Shown: piece by piece, positions 54,646 through 62,982 of the stretch
Layout of the letters: the number at the start of each line of letters is the position of its first letter
How positions within the stretch are numbered: the first letter of the stretch is position 1
Source: Cedecea lapagei
Lineage (GTDB): Bacteria > Pseudomonadota > Gammaproteobacteria > Enterobacterales > Enterobacteriaceae
Reading direction: 5' to 3'
DNA length: 64,000 bases
Assembly: GCF_900635955.1 (NCBI RefSeq)
Contig: NZ_LR134201.1
Span: 1,426,001-1,490,000, forward strand
The notes under the pieces: generated by a model
Databases searched by the model: none
What the model was told of the DNA's origin: nothing
The model's input: only the letters and a program-made list of their open reading frames with translations
Position numbers and translations under genes: made by a program

Positions 54646-54670
54646 TGAGGCCTCTTACCCTGAGGCCTCA
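54646..54670. terminator. Hairpin between DoxX and lpxO
   Basis: TGAGGCCTC-TTACCCT-GAGGCCTCA; both arms contain the self-complementary GAGGCCTC. It lies between convergent genes with only weak T tails. Confidence 0.6.
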
Positions 54671-54677
54671 ATTCTGA

Positions 54678-55580
54678 TTAAAACGCCCGCCAGATCAGCA
54701 CCGCAATCCCGCCAAACAATATCCATTTAACGATGTAATACACCGTCTTGTTCCAGCTTTTTAATTTCTTCCCGACGATGCGAATCTGATAGATGTAGCG
54801 GAACGCGCGGTTGATGCCGCCGATGCGATCGTTTTCATCGTTTGGCGCCGAGGCCGCGCTCATCAAATTGCGCCCCAGCCAGTGATTTACTGCCTGAGCC
54901 CAGCGGTAGCGCATCGGCCTTTCCACATCGCAAAACAGGATCAGACGGTTTTCGCCGCTGGTATTTTCCGCGTAGTGAATATAGGTCTCGTCGAACAGCA
55001 CGCCTTCACCGTCGCGCCAGCTGTAGCGTTTGCCGTCCACTTCAATAAAGCAGCGATCGTCATTGGGGGTGGCCAGCCCCAGGTGGAAACGCAGCGAACC
55101 GGCATAAGGATCGCGGTGGCGCGGTAAGCGGCTGCCGTCCGGCAGGGTGGCGAACATTGCGGCCTTAATGGAGGGAATAGCGTGCAGCAGCTCGGTGGTT
55201 TTTGGGCACAGCAGGCTGGCCGACGGGTGGGCGTTTTCATACCACTTGAGGTAGAAGCGCTTCCAGCCGGTTTTAAAGAAGGAGTTAAACCCGGCGTCGT
55301 TAAATTTATCCGCAGCTTTTATCTGCTCCAGCTTTTGCAGATGAATGCCCTCTTCGCGAATAACCTGCCAGTTATCCCGCAAAACAGCGAGTTCGGGAAA
55401 CGTCTCCGGCGTTAAATAAGGGGTATTAGGGACTTTGGAGAACAGATACATAAAGCCGTTAAGCGGGGCGGTAAACGTCGAGTGGTCGGAGAGCTGCCGC
55501 CAGAAGCGGAAGCGAACCTTACCGCGATAGTGCACATAGACCACTGAAATAATAATGATGAGCAAAATGATATATTTCAT
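54678..55580 (-). CDS. lpxO: Lipid A hydroxylase LpxO (aspartyl/asparaginyl beta-hydroxylase family)
   Basis: 300-residue inner-membrane Fe(II)/2-oxoglutarate oxygenase. N-terminal membrane anchor (KYIILLIIIISVVYVHY), then the catalytic domain with iron ligands H155-R-D157 and H202 and 2-oxoglutarate-binding R212; a hydrophobic C-terminal helix. LpxO adds an S-2-hydroxyl to a secondary acyl chain of lipid A in Salmonella and Klebsiella. E. coli K-12 lacks it. Convergent with DoxX. Confidence 0.88.
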   Translation of the reverse strand: MKYIILLIIIISVVYVHYRGKVRFRFWRQLSDHSTFTAPLNGFMYLFSKVPNTPYLTPETFPELAVLRDNWQVIREEGIHLQKLEQIKAADKFNDAGFNSFFKTGWKRFYLKWYENAHPSASLLCPKTTELLHAIPSIKAAMFATLPDGSRLPRHRDPYAGSLRFHLGLATPNDDRCFIEVDGKRYSWRDGEGVLFDETYIHYAENTSGENRLILFCDVERPMRYRWAQAVNHWLGRNLMSAASAPNDENDRIGGINRAFRYIYQIRIVGKKLKSWNKTVYYIVKWILFGGIAVLIWRAF

Positions 55581-55804
55581 ATTGTTTTATCTATCCACTA
55601 TGTTTTTTTATCGATCCCTGTCAGGCAAGCCCCGGGCGCCCATATACATGACTTTACAAAGGTGCTGCCATTGAGCTTAGCAGCGCTTAGCGCGAAGTAA
55701 ATGTTACCCCTGAACAAGTTTTGGGCTTGTCTAAGATAAGGGGGACTGGCATCATTCCTGGCGCGGTTAACGGATAGAGTTAACCACAACACATTGATTT
55801 AAAT
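55581..55804. other. Gap between lpxO and the thiM riboswitch
   Basis: Contains the lpxO promoter on the left (A+T-rich, 55581-55610) and thiM promoter sequence on the right. ACAAG-TTTTGGG-CTTGT near 55718-55734 is a small hairpin. I see no gene in it. Confidence 0.6.
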
Positions 55805-55882
55805 GACTCGGGGTGCCCTTCCTGGTGAAGGCTGAGAAATACCCGTACCACCTGATCTGGATAATGCCAGCGTAGGGAAGTC
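55805..55882 (+). promoter_or_regulatory. TPP (THI element) riboswitch
   Basis: ACTCGGGGTGCCC, GGTGAAGGCTGAGAAATACCC (57 conserved THI core, here split) and ACCTGATCTGGATAATGCCAG followed by CGTAGGGAAGT are the standard TPP aptamer blocks. P1 pairs the ACT at its start with AGT at its end. It controls thiMD by thiamine pyrophosphate. Confidence 0.97.
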
Positions 55883-55888
55883 AGATGC

Positions 55889-55923
55889 CTGTCCGGCGTC
55901 CCTTCTTTCACGCCGGACAGGAG
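55889..55923 (+). promoter_or_regulatory. Expression platform hairpin over the thiM ribosome site
   Basis: CTGTCCGGCG and CGCCGGACAG form a perfect 10-bp stem with a 12-base loop. The ribosome site AGGAG (55919-55923) overlaps the last two bases of the stem, 10 bases before ATG 55934, so folding should hinder initiation. No T run follows, favouring translational control. Confidence 0.7.
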
Positions 55924-55933
55924 CCTTACCGTT

Positions 55934-56722
55934 ATGCAACCTGACCTGCTTCCCGGCGCGACCGCCGCGTCTGTTTTACACCAACTCCGTCAGCACTCTC
56001 CGCTGGTTCACTGCATGACCAATGACGTAGTGCAAACCTTCACCGCTAACGTACTGCTTGCGCTCGGGGCCGCACCTGCCATGGTGATTGAGCCCGAGGA
56101 GGCGGCGCAGTTTAGCGGCTTTGCCGGCGCGTTGCTGATCAACATCGGGACGCTTACCTCTGAGCGAGCTATCGCGATGCTGGCGGCAATTCGTGCCGCT
56201 AACCAGGCCGGAACGCCGTGGACGCTCGATCCGGTTGCCGTTGGTGGACTTGCTTTTCGCACCCGTTTTGCCCACGAGATTATTTCACTGAAACCTGCCG
56301 CTATTCGCGGCAATGCCTCCGAGATCCTGTCACTGGCGGGTCAGCAGGCTGGAGGGCGCGGTGTCGACAGCACCGACGATGCGCTCTCTGCTATTCCAGC
56401 GGCACAAGAGCTGGCGTGTGAGACCGGGGCGGTGGTTGCCGTGACCGGCGAAATTGATTACGTCACGGACGGCGAGAGAACGCTTGCTGTTGCTGGCGGC
56501 GGTCAACTGATGACGCGTGTCGTCGGCACCGGCTGCGCGCTTTCTGCCGTGGTTGCCGCTTGCTGCGCTTTACCCGGTGACAGGCTGGACAACGTCGCAA
56601 GCGCCTGCCGATTTATGTCGCTGGCAGGCGAGCAGGCCATCGCCGCCAGCCGTGGGCCGGGAAGTTTTACGCCAGCTTTTCTCGACGCACTTTATCATCT
56701 GAACGCGGAGGCACTGGTATGA
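55934..56722 (+). CDS. thiM: Hydroxyethylthiazole kinase ThiM
   Basis: Salvage kinase that phosphorylates 4-methyl-5-(2-hydroxyethyl)thiazole for thiamine synthesis. 262 residues; motifs LVHCMTNDVVQTFTANVLLA (substrate loop), PWTLDPVAVG, IRGNASEIL and GTGCALSAVVAA (ATP/anion hole with catalytic Cys). Under the TPP riboswitch. The stop overlaps thiD (ATGA). Confidence 0.97.
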   Translation: MQPDLLPGATAASVLHQLRQHSPLVHCMTNDVVQTFTANVLLALGAAPAMVIEPEEAAQFSGFAGALLINIGTLTSERAIAMLAAIRAANQAGTPWTLDPVAVGGLAFRTRFAHEIISLKPAAIRGNASEILSLAGQQAGGRGVDSTDDALSAIPAAQELACETGAVVAVTGEIDYVTDGERTLAVAGGGQLMTRVVGTGCALSAVVAACCALPGDRLDNVASACRFMSLAGEQAIAASRGPGSFTPAFLDALYHLNAEALV

Positions 56723-57519
56723 AACGCATTAACGCGCTTACCATCGCCGGCACCGATCCAAGCGGCGGCGCAGGGATCCAGGCCGATCTGAAAACCTTCT
56801 CTGCGCTCGGCGCATACGGCACCAGCGTGATCACCGCGCTGGTGGCGCAAAATACCCGTGGCGTACAGTCCGTATACCGTATTGAACCTGATTTTGTGGC
56901 GGCGCAGCTGGATTCGGTACTGAGCGATGTGCGTATCGACACCACAAAAATCGGTATGCTTGCAGAGGCTGATATCGTTGAGGCCGTCGCGGAGCGCCTG
57001 GCGTTTTACAAGGCGCAGAACGTGGTGCTGGACACGGTGATGCTGGCGAAAAGCGGTGACCCGCTGCTTGCCCCCACTGCGGTAGAAAGTTTACGCCAAA
57101 GCTTGTTGCCGCAGGTTTCGCTTATCACGCCCAATCTCCCGGAGGCCGCAGCGCTGCTGGATGCTCCCCATGCGCGCAGTGAAAAAGAGATGCGTGAGCA
57201 AGGTGAAGCCCTGTTGGCAATGGGCTGTAAAGCGGTGCTAATGAAAGGAGGGCATCTGGACGATGAGGAGAGCCCGGACTGGCTGTTTACTCGCCATGAT
57301 GCGCAGCGTTTTACCGCGCCTCGCGTAGCGACAAAAAACACGCACGGCACCGGCTGTACGCTGTCTGCCGCGCTGGCTGCGCTTCGTCCCCGTCATGACG
57401 ACTGGGCGCAAACCGTAGCCGCCGCAAAAATCTGGCTATCCAAAGCGTTGGCCCAGGCGGACTCGCTGGAGGTTGGGCACGGCATTGGCCCGGTACATCA
57501 TTTCCACGAGTGGTGGTAA
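56719..57519 (+). CDS. thiD: Hydroxymethylpyrimidine/phosphomethylpyrimidine kinase ThiD
   Basis: 266-residue ribokinase-fold enzyme performing both phosphorylations of HMP. TIAGTDPSGGAGIQADLKTFSALG at the N terminus and NTHGTGCTLSAALAA (anion hole and catalytic base Cys/Asp region) are diagnostic. Overlaps the thiM stop by four bases. Confidence 0.97.
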   Translation: MKRINALTIAGTDPSGGAGIQADLKTFSALGAYGTSVITALVAQNTRGVQSVYRIEPDFVAAQLDSVLSDVRIDTTKIGMLAEADIVEAVAERLAFYKAQNVVLDTVMLAKSGDPLLAPTAVESLRQSLLPQVSLITPNLPEAAALLDAPHARSEKEMREQGEALLAMGCKAVLMKGGHLDDEESPDWLFTRHDAQRFTAPRVATKNTHGTGCTLSAALAALRPRHDDWAQTVAAAKIWLSKALAQADSLEVGHGIGPVHHFHEWW

Positions 57520-57554
57520 CCGTAGGTTAAGCGAGAAGTTTTTAGCCAGCATAA

Positions 57555-57565
57555 TACCAGTGGTA
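57555..57565. promoter_or_regulatory. Possible YegW operator
   Basis: TACCAGTGGTA is a perfect 5-1-5 palindrome 41 bases before the yegW start. A related ATACCAATG occurs at 61627-61635 in front of yegT. GntR/HutC regulators bind such dyads, so autoregulation is plausible; this is inference. Confidence 0.35.
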
Positions 57566-57605
57566 CTATACTGGCTTCCTCTTTCTCTGCGGACAAATGC
57601 GTACC

Positions 57606-58352
57606 ATGGAACAGGCTCATCACCAGTTAGTTGAACAGCTAAAACAGCGCTTTGCCGCCCCGGATAACGCTCCTCTGTACCTCAAATTTGTTGAAACGGT
57701 GAAGAACGCCGTGCGCGCCGGCCAGCTTCCCCAGGGCAATATCCTGCCGGGCGAGCGCGATCTCAGCCAGCTTACCGGGGTGTCACGTATTACCGTGCGC
57801 AAGGCGATGCAGGCGCTGGAGGATGAGGGCGTGGTGACTCGCTCGCGCGGCTATGGAACGCAAATTAACGCCACGTTTGAGTATTCGCTGAAAGAGGCCA
57901 GAGGCTTTTCGCAGCAGGTGGTGCTGCGCGGCAAAAAACCGAACACGCTGTGGGTGAACAAAAGTGTGGTGAAATGCCCGACAGACGTTGCGGAGCAGCT
58001 GGCGATCCCGGCGGAAAGCGAGGTCTTTTTGCTCAAGCGTATTCGCTATGTGGATGAAGATGCAGTCTCTATCGAAGAGTCTTACGTTCCGGCAGGCTTA
58101 ATTGCCGATGCGGATCAGATTGGCGTCTCGCTGTATGACTACTTCCGCAGCCAGAATATTATTCCGCAGCGCACGCGCAGCAGGGTCAGCGCCCTAATGC
58201 CGGATAACGAATTCCAGACGCACATCAGGCTGGAAACGCCGGTGCCGGTTTTGGTTATCAAACAGGTAGCGTTCGATCCGCAAAACCGGCCCATTGAGTA
58301 CAGCATCAGCCACTGCCGCAGCGATTTATACGTTTTCGTCTGCGAAGAGTAG
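57606..58352 (+). CDS. yegW: GntR-family (HutC type) regulator YegW
   Basis: 248 residues, close to E. coli YegW. N-terminal winged HTH (ILPGERDLSQLTGVSRITVRKAMQALEDEGVV) and a UTRA effector domain (KRIRYVDEDAVSIEESYVPA ... SISHCRSDLYVFV). Likely controls yegTUV. ATG at 57606 (MEQAHHQL) as in E. coli. Its 3' end overlaps that of convergent yegV by 27 bases. Confidence 0.93.
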   Translation: MEQAHHQLVEQLKQRFAAPDNAPLYLKFVETVKNAVRAGQLPQGNILPGERDLSQLTGVSRITVRKAMQALEDEGVVTRSRGYGTQINATFEYSLKEARGFSQQVVLRGKKPNTLWVNKSVVKCPTDVAEQLAIPAESEVFLLKRIRYVDEDAVSIEESYVPAGLIADADQIGVSLYDYFRSQNIIPQRTRSRVSALMPDNEFQTHIRLETPVPVLVIKQVAFDPQNRPIEYSISHCRSDLYVFVCEE

Positions 58353-59306
58353 GGCTTGCTCGAGCTGCGCAAGCTTTGGTGCGCAGTCGCCGCCGCGGTG
58401 GCCAACAACATAGCTGGCAACCGCATTGCCGAGGCTAACGGCCTCTTCCAGGCTCCAGCCTGCCGCCAGGCCTGCAAGCGTGCCGCCCGCGTGGCTGTCG
58501 CCCGCGCCGATGGTATCGACTACGGTGGTCGGGAACGGCGCGGCTATTCCCATTTCTTTGTCGTCGGCAAACCAGGCGCCCTCTTTATCTAACCGAACGA
58601 TAAGCGGGCTGCCGTAGCGGGTCAGCCAGGCGCGGCAGATCGCTTCGATATTTTCAGGCTCCACCTCAAGCCATTCGGCAACGATGGCGGCTTCCTGACG
58701 ATTCAGCGAAACAATCGGTCTGCAGGCCATAATCCTCGCCAGCAGCGGCCGGGGAATATCGGCAATACGCGGGCCAAAGTCGATAAACGGCGTAACGCCG
58801 CTAAGTGATTCCAGCCAGCCAACGAGGAGTTCAGCGCACGGCCCGGCAAGCTGGTAGCCCGAAAGCGACAGCAGCGTGCCTGGCGCGACAGCCAGAGCAT
58901 CAAGCCAGGCCTGATTCCACTGATGTTCCACGCCGCGGAACGACATAAAGGTACGTTCGCCGTCGGGCTCAACCAGCGCCAGACACCAGCCGTTGTCGCC
59001 TGCGTCGGTATGGATTTCGCTGCGGATCTGCTGCTTCTCGAGGCTGTTACGAATAATTCCGGCCCAGGTACCCTGGCCAATTGGCAGCGCGTTTTGCGAG
59101 CTTATGCCAAGGCGCGAGAGCGTGATGGCGATGTTCAGCGCGCAGCCGCCGATATTCACGCTCTGCTGGTGCAGTTCGATATCGCAGCCCCGCCACGGCA
59201 GGGCGTAGGCGTCGGCGATGACGTCAATTACCGCCGACCCAAGCACGCAAACCGGGCGCTGAGCGTTAAGCTGGGGCAGCCTGATGAGCAGATCATTTGG
59301 CTTCAT
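58326..59306 (-). CDS. yegV: PfkB-family sugar/nucleoside kinase YegV
   Basis: 326-residue ribokinase-like kinase. NIGGCALNIAITLSRLG (substrate motif) and DTIGAGDSHAGGTLAG (anion hole and catalytic aspartate) are clear. Substrate is not established; neighbours suggest a ribosyl compound. Last gene of yegTUV, overlapping the yegU stop by 14 bases and yegW by 27. Confidence 0.92.
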   Translation of the reverse strand: MKPNDLLIRLPQLNAQRPVCVLGSAVIDVIADAYALPWRGCDIELHQQSVNIGGCALNIAITLSRLGISSQNALPIGQGTWAGIIRNSLEKQQIRSEIHTDAGDNGWCLALVEPDGERTFMSFRGVEHQWNQAWLDALAVAPGTLLSLSGYQLAGPCAELLVGWLESLSGVTPFIDFGPRIADIPRPLLARIMACRPIVSLNRQEAAIVAEWLEVEPENIEAICRAWLTRYGSPLIVRLDKEGAWFADDKEMGIAAPFPTTVVDTIGAGDSHAGGTLAGLAAGWSLEEAVSLGNAVASYVVGHRGGDCAPKLAQLEQALLFADENV

Positions 59307-60306
59307 GGCTTGACTCTCTCTGCTGGCGGTAAGCCATGAAGATGCGGCTGTAGCGCGTGAAGTCTAGCTGATTTTCTTCATCCAGCTCCTGTTTTAACGC
59401 CGGGTCGATGCTTTCCACGCCGTTTAGGGCGCCGCAGATGGCCGTTGCCATTGCGCCGATGGTATCGGTGTCTCCTCCGAGGTTTGCACACAGGATGGCG
59501 CAGCGGTTAGGGTCAGTTTTTGCCAGCTCGACCATCGCGATGGCGGCCGGCACGGACTCAACGGTGCTGGTGCCGGTGCCGACCAACTGGTAAATCTCTT
59601 CCATGGCGGATTCGGTACCGCGGGCATTCCGGGCCACGCCCAGCGCAAGCTCCAGGCGTGCTGCTAGGGAGGCGCTAAAGGTGGTGATCCGTTTTTCCTG
59701 CGCGTGGCGGGCAACGGAAGGCAGTTCATCGCAAATTGTTTCCCAGCTCGCGCCGTCAATCGCGCGGGAAATTGCCCAGGAGATCACTACCGCACCGGCG
59801 ATGGCTAAGTCCGACTTGTGCGTAGGGCTTGAAGCCAGGGCGACTTCATCCACAAACTCATCAAGACTTGCCGTAGGCAGCAGGCAGCCAAGCGGAGAAG
59901 CCCGCATGGCCGCGCCGTTGGTGACGCCGTTGTTTTCCAGTTCGCTCACCGGCGTACCTTGTTTAATCGCATTCAGGGCTATTTTCGACGTCGGGCCGAG
60001 CACGTTTTTGTTAAACGCATCGAACCCTTCTGCCCACGCCAGAATATGGCGTCCGATGGCGTCCGGGTTTATCGCGCCGTGGTGCTCAATAATGGCATCC
60101 GCCAGCGCCAGCGCCATCGAGGTGTCGTCGGTAAATTTAGCGCGGGCAAAATAACAGGCGGCGTTGTTCTCTGCCGGGCCCGGCAGGAATCTGTCTATCC
60201 AGCCGAAGTGGGCCTTCACGCGAGCGCGCGGCCACAGTTCGGACGGCATGCCCATCGCATCACCTAACATCTGGCCGTAGAAGGCTCCCAGAATACGATT
60301 TTCCAT
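59293..60306 (-). CDS. yegU: ADP-ribosylglycohydrolase family protein YegU
   Basis: 337 residues. The ADP-ribosylglycohydrolase fold is shown by GAFYGQMLGDAMGMPSE, FTDDTSMALALADAI (metal-binding TDDT) and NLGGDTDTIGAMATAICGA (second metal motif). Catalyses hydrolysis of an N- or O-glycosidic bond to ribose; substrate unknown. Two bases after yegT. Confidence 0.93.
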   Translation of the reverse strand: MENRILGAFYGQMLGDAMGMPSELWPRARVKAHFGWIDRFLPGPAENNAACYFARAKFTDDTSMALALADAIIEHHGAINPDAIGRHILAWAEGFDAFNKNVLGPTSKIALNAIKQGTPVSELENNGVTNGAAMRASPLGCLLPTASLDEFVDEVALASSPTHKSDLAIAGAVVISWAISRAIDGASWETICDELPSVARHAQEKRITTFSASLAARLELALGVARNARGTESAMEEIYQLVGTGTSTVESVPAAIAMVELAKTDPNRCAILCANLGGDTDTIGAMATAICGALNGVESIDPALKQELDEENQLDFTRYSRIFMAYRQQRESSHEAK

Positions 60307-60308
60307 TT

Positions 60309-61586
60309 TTACGCTTCCTTTAATACTTTTTCAGATTCATCACCGGCAACGGCGATGGTAGCAATCTCTTTGTCCGACTCGCGGAAGAAGACCATGAACA
60401 GTACGGCGATGACAGCAATCATTATCGCGCCAAAGCCCCACATCCCCGCCCAGTTAAAGGTCTGGCCGTTCACCGGCGAGGCGTAAGCAAACATTTTTTC
60501 CATCATTTTTCCGCCGAGGCTGTAGCCCAGCAGGCTGCCGAAGCCCTGGCAACAAAGGGTAATCAGCCCCTGCGCCGCGGTGCGCATATAGACCGGGGAC
60601 TTTTTGTCCACGTAGATGTAGGCGGTGACGTAGTAGAAGTCGTAGCTCACGCCGTGCAGCAGAATGCCAAGGAACAGCAGGCCGTAGGTGAACAGGTGTG
60701 AGGCATCGCCGTAAACGAAGAAGCCGTAGCGAATGGCCGCGGTGATAAGCCCGAGCAGCAGAACCTTTTTAATACCAAAGCGCTTAGTGAAGAACGGCAG
60801 CGCCAGCATAAAGAAGATTTCGGAGAACTGGCCGAGGGTCATCCAGCCGGTGGCGTTGTGCATGCCCACTTCGGTCAGGTAGCCGTTGGCAAAGATGTAG
60901 TAAAACGCCAGCGGCATAGCAAACAGAAATGAACAGAAGAAGAAGACCAGGAAATTTTTATCCTTCAACAGCACGAGAGCGTCCAGGCCCAGCATCACCT
61001 TCAGGCTTAACTTCCCGGTGCTTTTTGGAGGTGTGTCTGGCAGGAAGAACGCGAAGAGGCCTAACACAACCGAGCTTAGGGCGGTAATCAGCAACGGCAC
61101 GTTGGTCGGAGAGATATCGCTGAAGCCCATCATCTGCGGCAGGAAGCCGCACACAATCCCTGAGGCTATCCAGCCGATGGTGCCCATCACGCGAATGCGT
61201 GGGAAGTCACGCTCCACGTCGTCGACGTTGGAAAACGCAATGCTGTTGGTGAGCGCGATGGTCGGCATATAGGTGAGCGAGTAGGCCAGCAGCAGCGGGA
61301 AGAAGTAGACAAACTCCGTTTGCTGAGCAGCCAGGTACATCAGTCCGGCACCGACAAACATCAGCAGCGCCAGCACTTTCTGGGCGGCAAAGAAACGGTC
61401 GGTGAGGGAGCCGACCAGAATAGGCGACAGGATAGCAGCGATGGCGGTGCAGGCGTAAGACCAGCCGATTTCACCGGCGGTAAAACCACTTTTGTTGAGG
61501 AACAGCCACAGGGGGACAAACCAGGCCCCCCAGATGAACCACTCGATAAACATCATGAACGAAAGGCTAATCGTTGTACGTTTCAT
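60309..61586 (-). CDS. yegT: Nucleoside:H+ symporter-family transporter YegT
   Basis: 425 residues with twelve helices, NHS family (NupG/XapB relatives): LSFMMFIEWFIWGAWFVPLW, SLTYMPTIALTNSIAF and GHGVSYDFYYV-like LLHGVSYDFYYVTAYIYVD. Imports a nucleoside-like compound. The ATG at 61586 is used as in E. coli (MKRTTISLSF), preceded by AAGG; an upstream ATG would add 14 residues. Confidence 0.92.
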   Translation of the reverse strand: MKRTTISLSFMMFIEWFIWGAWFVPLWLFLNKSGFTAGEIGWSYACTAIAAILSPILVGSLTDRFFAAQKVLALLMFVGAGLMYLAAQQTEFVYFFPLLLAYSLTYMPTIALTNSIAFSNVDDVERDFPRIRVMGTIGWIASGIVCGFLPQMMGFSDISPTNVPLLITALSSVVLGLFAFFLPDTPPKSTGKLSLKVMLGLDALVLLKDKNFLVFFFCSFLFAMPLAFYYIFANGYLTEVGMHNATGWMTLGQFSEIFFMLALPFFTKRFGIKKVLLLGLITAAIRYGFFVYGDASHLFTYGLLFLGILLHGVSYDFYYVTAYIYVDKKSPVYMRTAAQGLITLCCQGFGSLLGYSLGGKMMEKMFAYASPVNGQTFNWAGMWGFGAIMIAVIAVLFMVFFRESDKEIATIAVAGDESEKVLKEA

Positions 61587-61626
61587 GCTCAGGACCTTCA
61601 TGACAGGTGTAGGGTGTGCCTTAACC

Positions 61627-61658
61627 ATACCAATGAATAATACCTTTTAAATACCTTT
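61627..61658 (-). promoter_or_regulatory. ATACC direct repeats upstream of yegT
   Basis: ATACC occurs three times (ATACCAATGAATAATACC then TTTTAAATACC) at near-helical spacing. The first copy resembles the TACCAGTGG dyad upstream of yegW. Possible YegW-controlled promoter; inference. Confidence 0.35.
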
Positions 61659-61860
61659 GCGTCGATTATATGATCGCCGTTGCAAAAATAACCTTTCCGG
61701 CCACCTGGCTTTACGCCTGAAAAGGGTGCAAAAGTGCGCCCGGACTGGCGGATCCTCGTGGTCGGGACCATGATTAGTGCTGCCCGGTTTTTTGACCCGG
61801 CAGAACAGGATTATTTATGCGCAGCGGGCAGGGTGCTCGCTGCCCTTACGGGAGCGTATT

Positions 61861-62913
61861 ATGACTGATATTGCGCAGTTGCTTGGCAAAGATGCCGACG
61901 GCTTGTTACAGCATCGTTGTATGACTATTCCGGCAGATCAGCTTTATCTGCCCGGCTCGGACTATGTTGACAGGGTAATGGTCGACAATAACCGCCCGCC
62001 AGCGGTGCTGCGAAACATGCAGACGCTGTACAATACAGGGCGTCTGGCCGGCACCGGCTACCTCTCTATTCTTCCAGTGGATCAGGGGGTTGAGCATTCG
62101 GCGGGCGCATCGTTTGCCGCGAATCCGCTGTACTTCGACCCAAAAAATATCGTTGAGCTGGCCATCGAGGCGGGCTGTAACTGCGTGGCCTCTACCTATG
62201 GCGTGCTGGCTTCGGTATCTCGCCGCTATGCCCACCGCATTCCGTTCCTGGTTAAGCTTAACCACAACGAAACGCTCAGCTACCCAACCACCTACGACCA
62301 GACTCTGTACGCCAGCGTCGAGCAGGCCTTCAATATGGGTGCCGTGGCGGTCGGGGCGACCATTTATTTTGGTTCGCCTGAATCTCGTCGCCAGATTGAA
62401 GAGATCTCCGCCGCCTTCGAGCGTGCGCACGAGCTTGGCCTGGTGACCGTGCTTTGGGCCTATCTGCGTAACTCTGCTTTCAAGAAAGATGGGGTGGATT
62501 ACCACGTCAGCGCCGACTTAACCGGCCAGGCCAACCACCTTGCGGCGACTATCGGCGCCGATATAGTGAAGCAGAAAATGGCTGAGAATAACGGCGGCTA
62601 TAAAGCGGTGAACTTCGGCTATACCGATGACAAGGTTTACAGCAAGCTGACCACCGACAACCCTATCGATCTTGTGCGTTACCAGCTGGCCAACTGCTAT
62701 ATGGGCCGAGCCGGACTAATTAACTCCGGCGGTGCCGCAGGCGGTGAAACCGACCTGGCAGATGCGGTGCGCACGGCGGTGATTAACAAACGTGCGGGCG
62801 GCATGGGGCTTATTCTGGGACGTAAAGCGTTCAAGAAATCGATGGTGGAGGGCGTGAAGCTGATTAACGCCGTGCAGGATGTTTACCTGAACGAGAAAGT
62901 GACCATCGCGTAA
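61861..62913 (+). CDS. fbaB: Class I fructose-bisphosphate aldolase FbaB
   Basis: Schiff-base (DhnA-type) aldolase, 350 residues; cleaves fructose-1,6-bisphosphate, mainly under gluconeogenic growth in E. coli. LPVDQGVEHSAGASFAANP and the lysine-bearing FGYTDDKVYSKLT/ADIVKQKM regions, with GLINSGGAAGGE for phosphate binding, are near identical to E. coli. Start ATG at 61861 with GGGAG ribosome site; upstream in-frame starts lack support. Divergent from yegTUV. The leader (61640-61860) includes GCAGCGGGCA / TGCTCGCTGC, a possible hairpin just before the start. Confidence 0.97.
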   Translation: MTDIAQLLGKDADGLLQHRCMTIPADQLYLPGSDYVDRVMVDNNRPPAVLRNMQTLYNTGRLAGTGYLSILPVDQGVEHSAGASFAANPLYFDPKNIVELAIEAGCNCVASTYGVLASVSRRYAHRIPFLVKLNHNETLSYPTTYDQTLYASVEQAFNMGAVAVGATIYFGSPESRRQIEEISAAFERAHELGLVTVLWAYLRNSAFKKDGVDYHVSADLTGQANHLAATIGADIVKQKMAENNGGYKAVNFGYTDDKVYSKLTTDNPIDLVRYQLANCYMGRAGLINSGGAAGGETDLADAVRTAVINKRAGGMGLILGRKAFKKSMVEGVKLINAVQDVYLNEKVTIA

Positions 62914-62934
62914 ACGCTATTGCGTAAGTTCATG

Positions 62935-62959
62935 GCCCCCGATTTTTGGGGGCTTTTTT
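62935..62959 (+). terminator. Terminator after fbaB
   Basis: GCCCCC-GATTTTT-GGGGGC followed by TTTTTT. Classic rho-independent terminator 22 bases past the stop. Confidence 0.95.
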
Positions 62960-62982
62960 ATACCCGTTTTTCTGCGGTTGGC

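Noticed and set aside
43868..55580. Integrated genomic island or prophage
   Set aside because: Accessory genes cluster here, but no integrase, tRNA or attachment repeats are visible.
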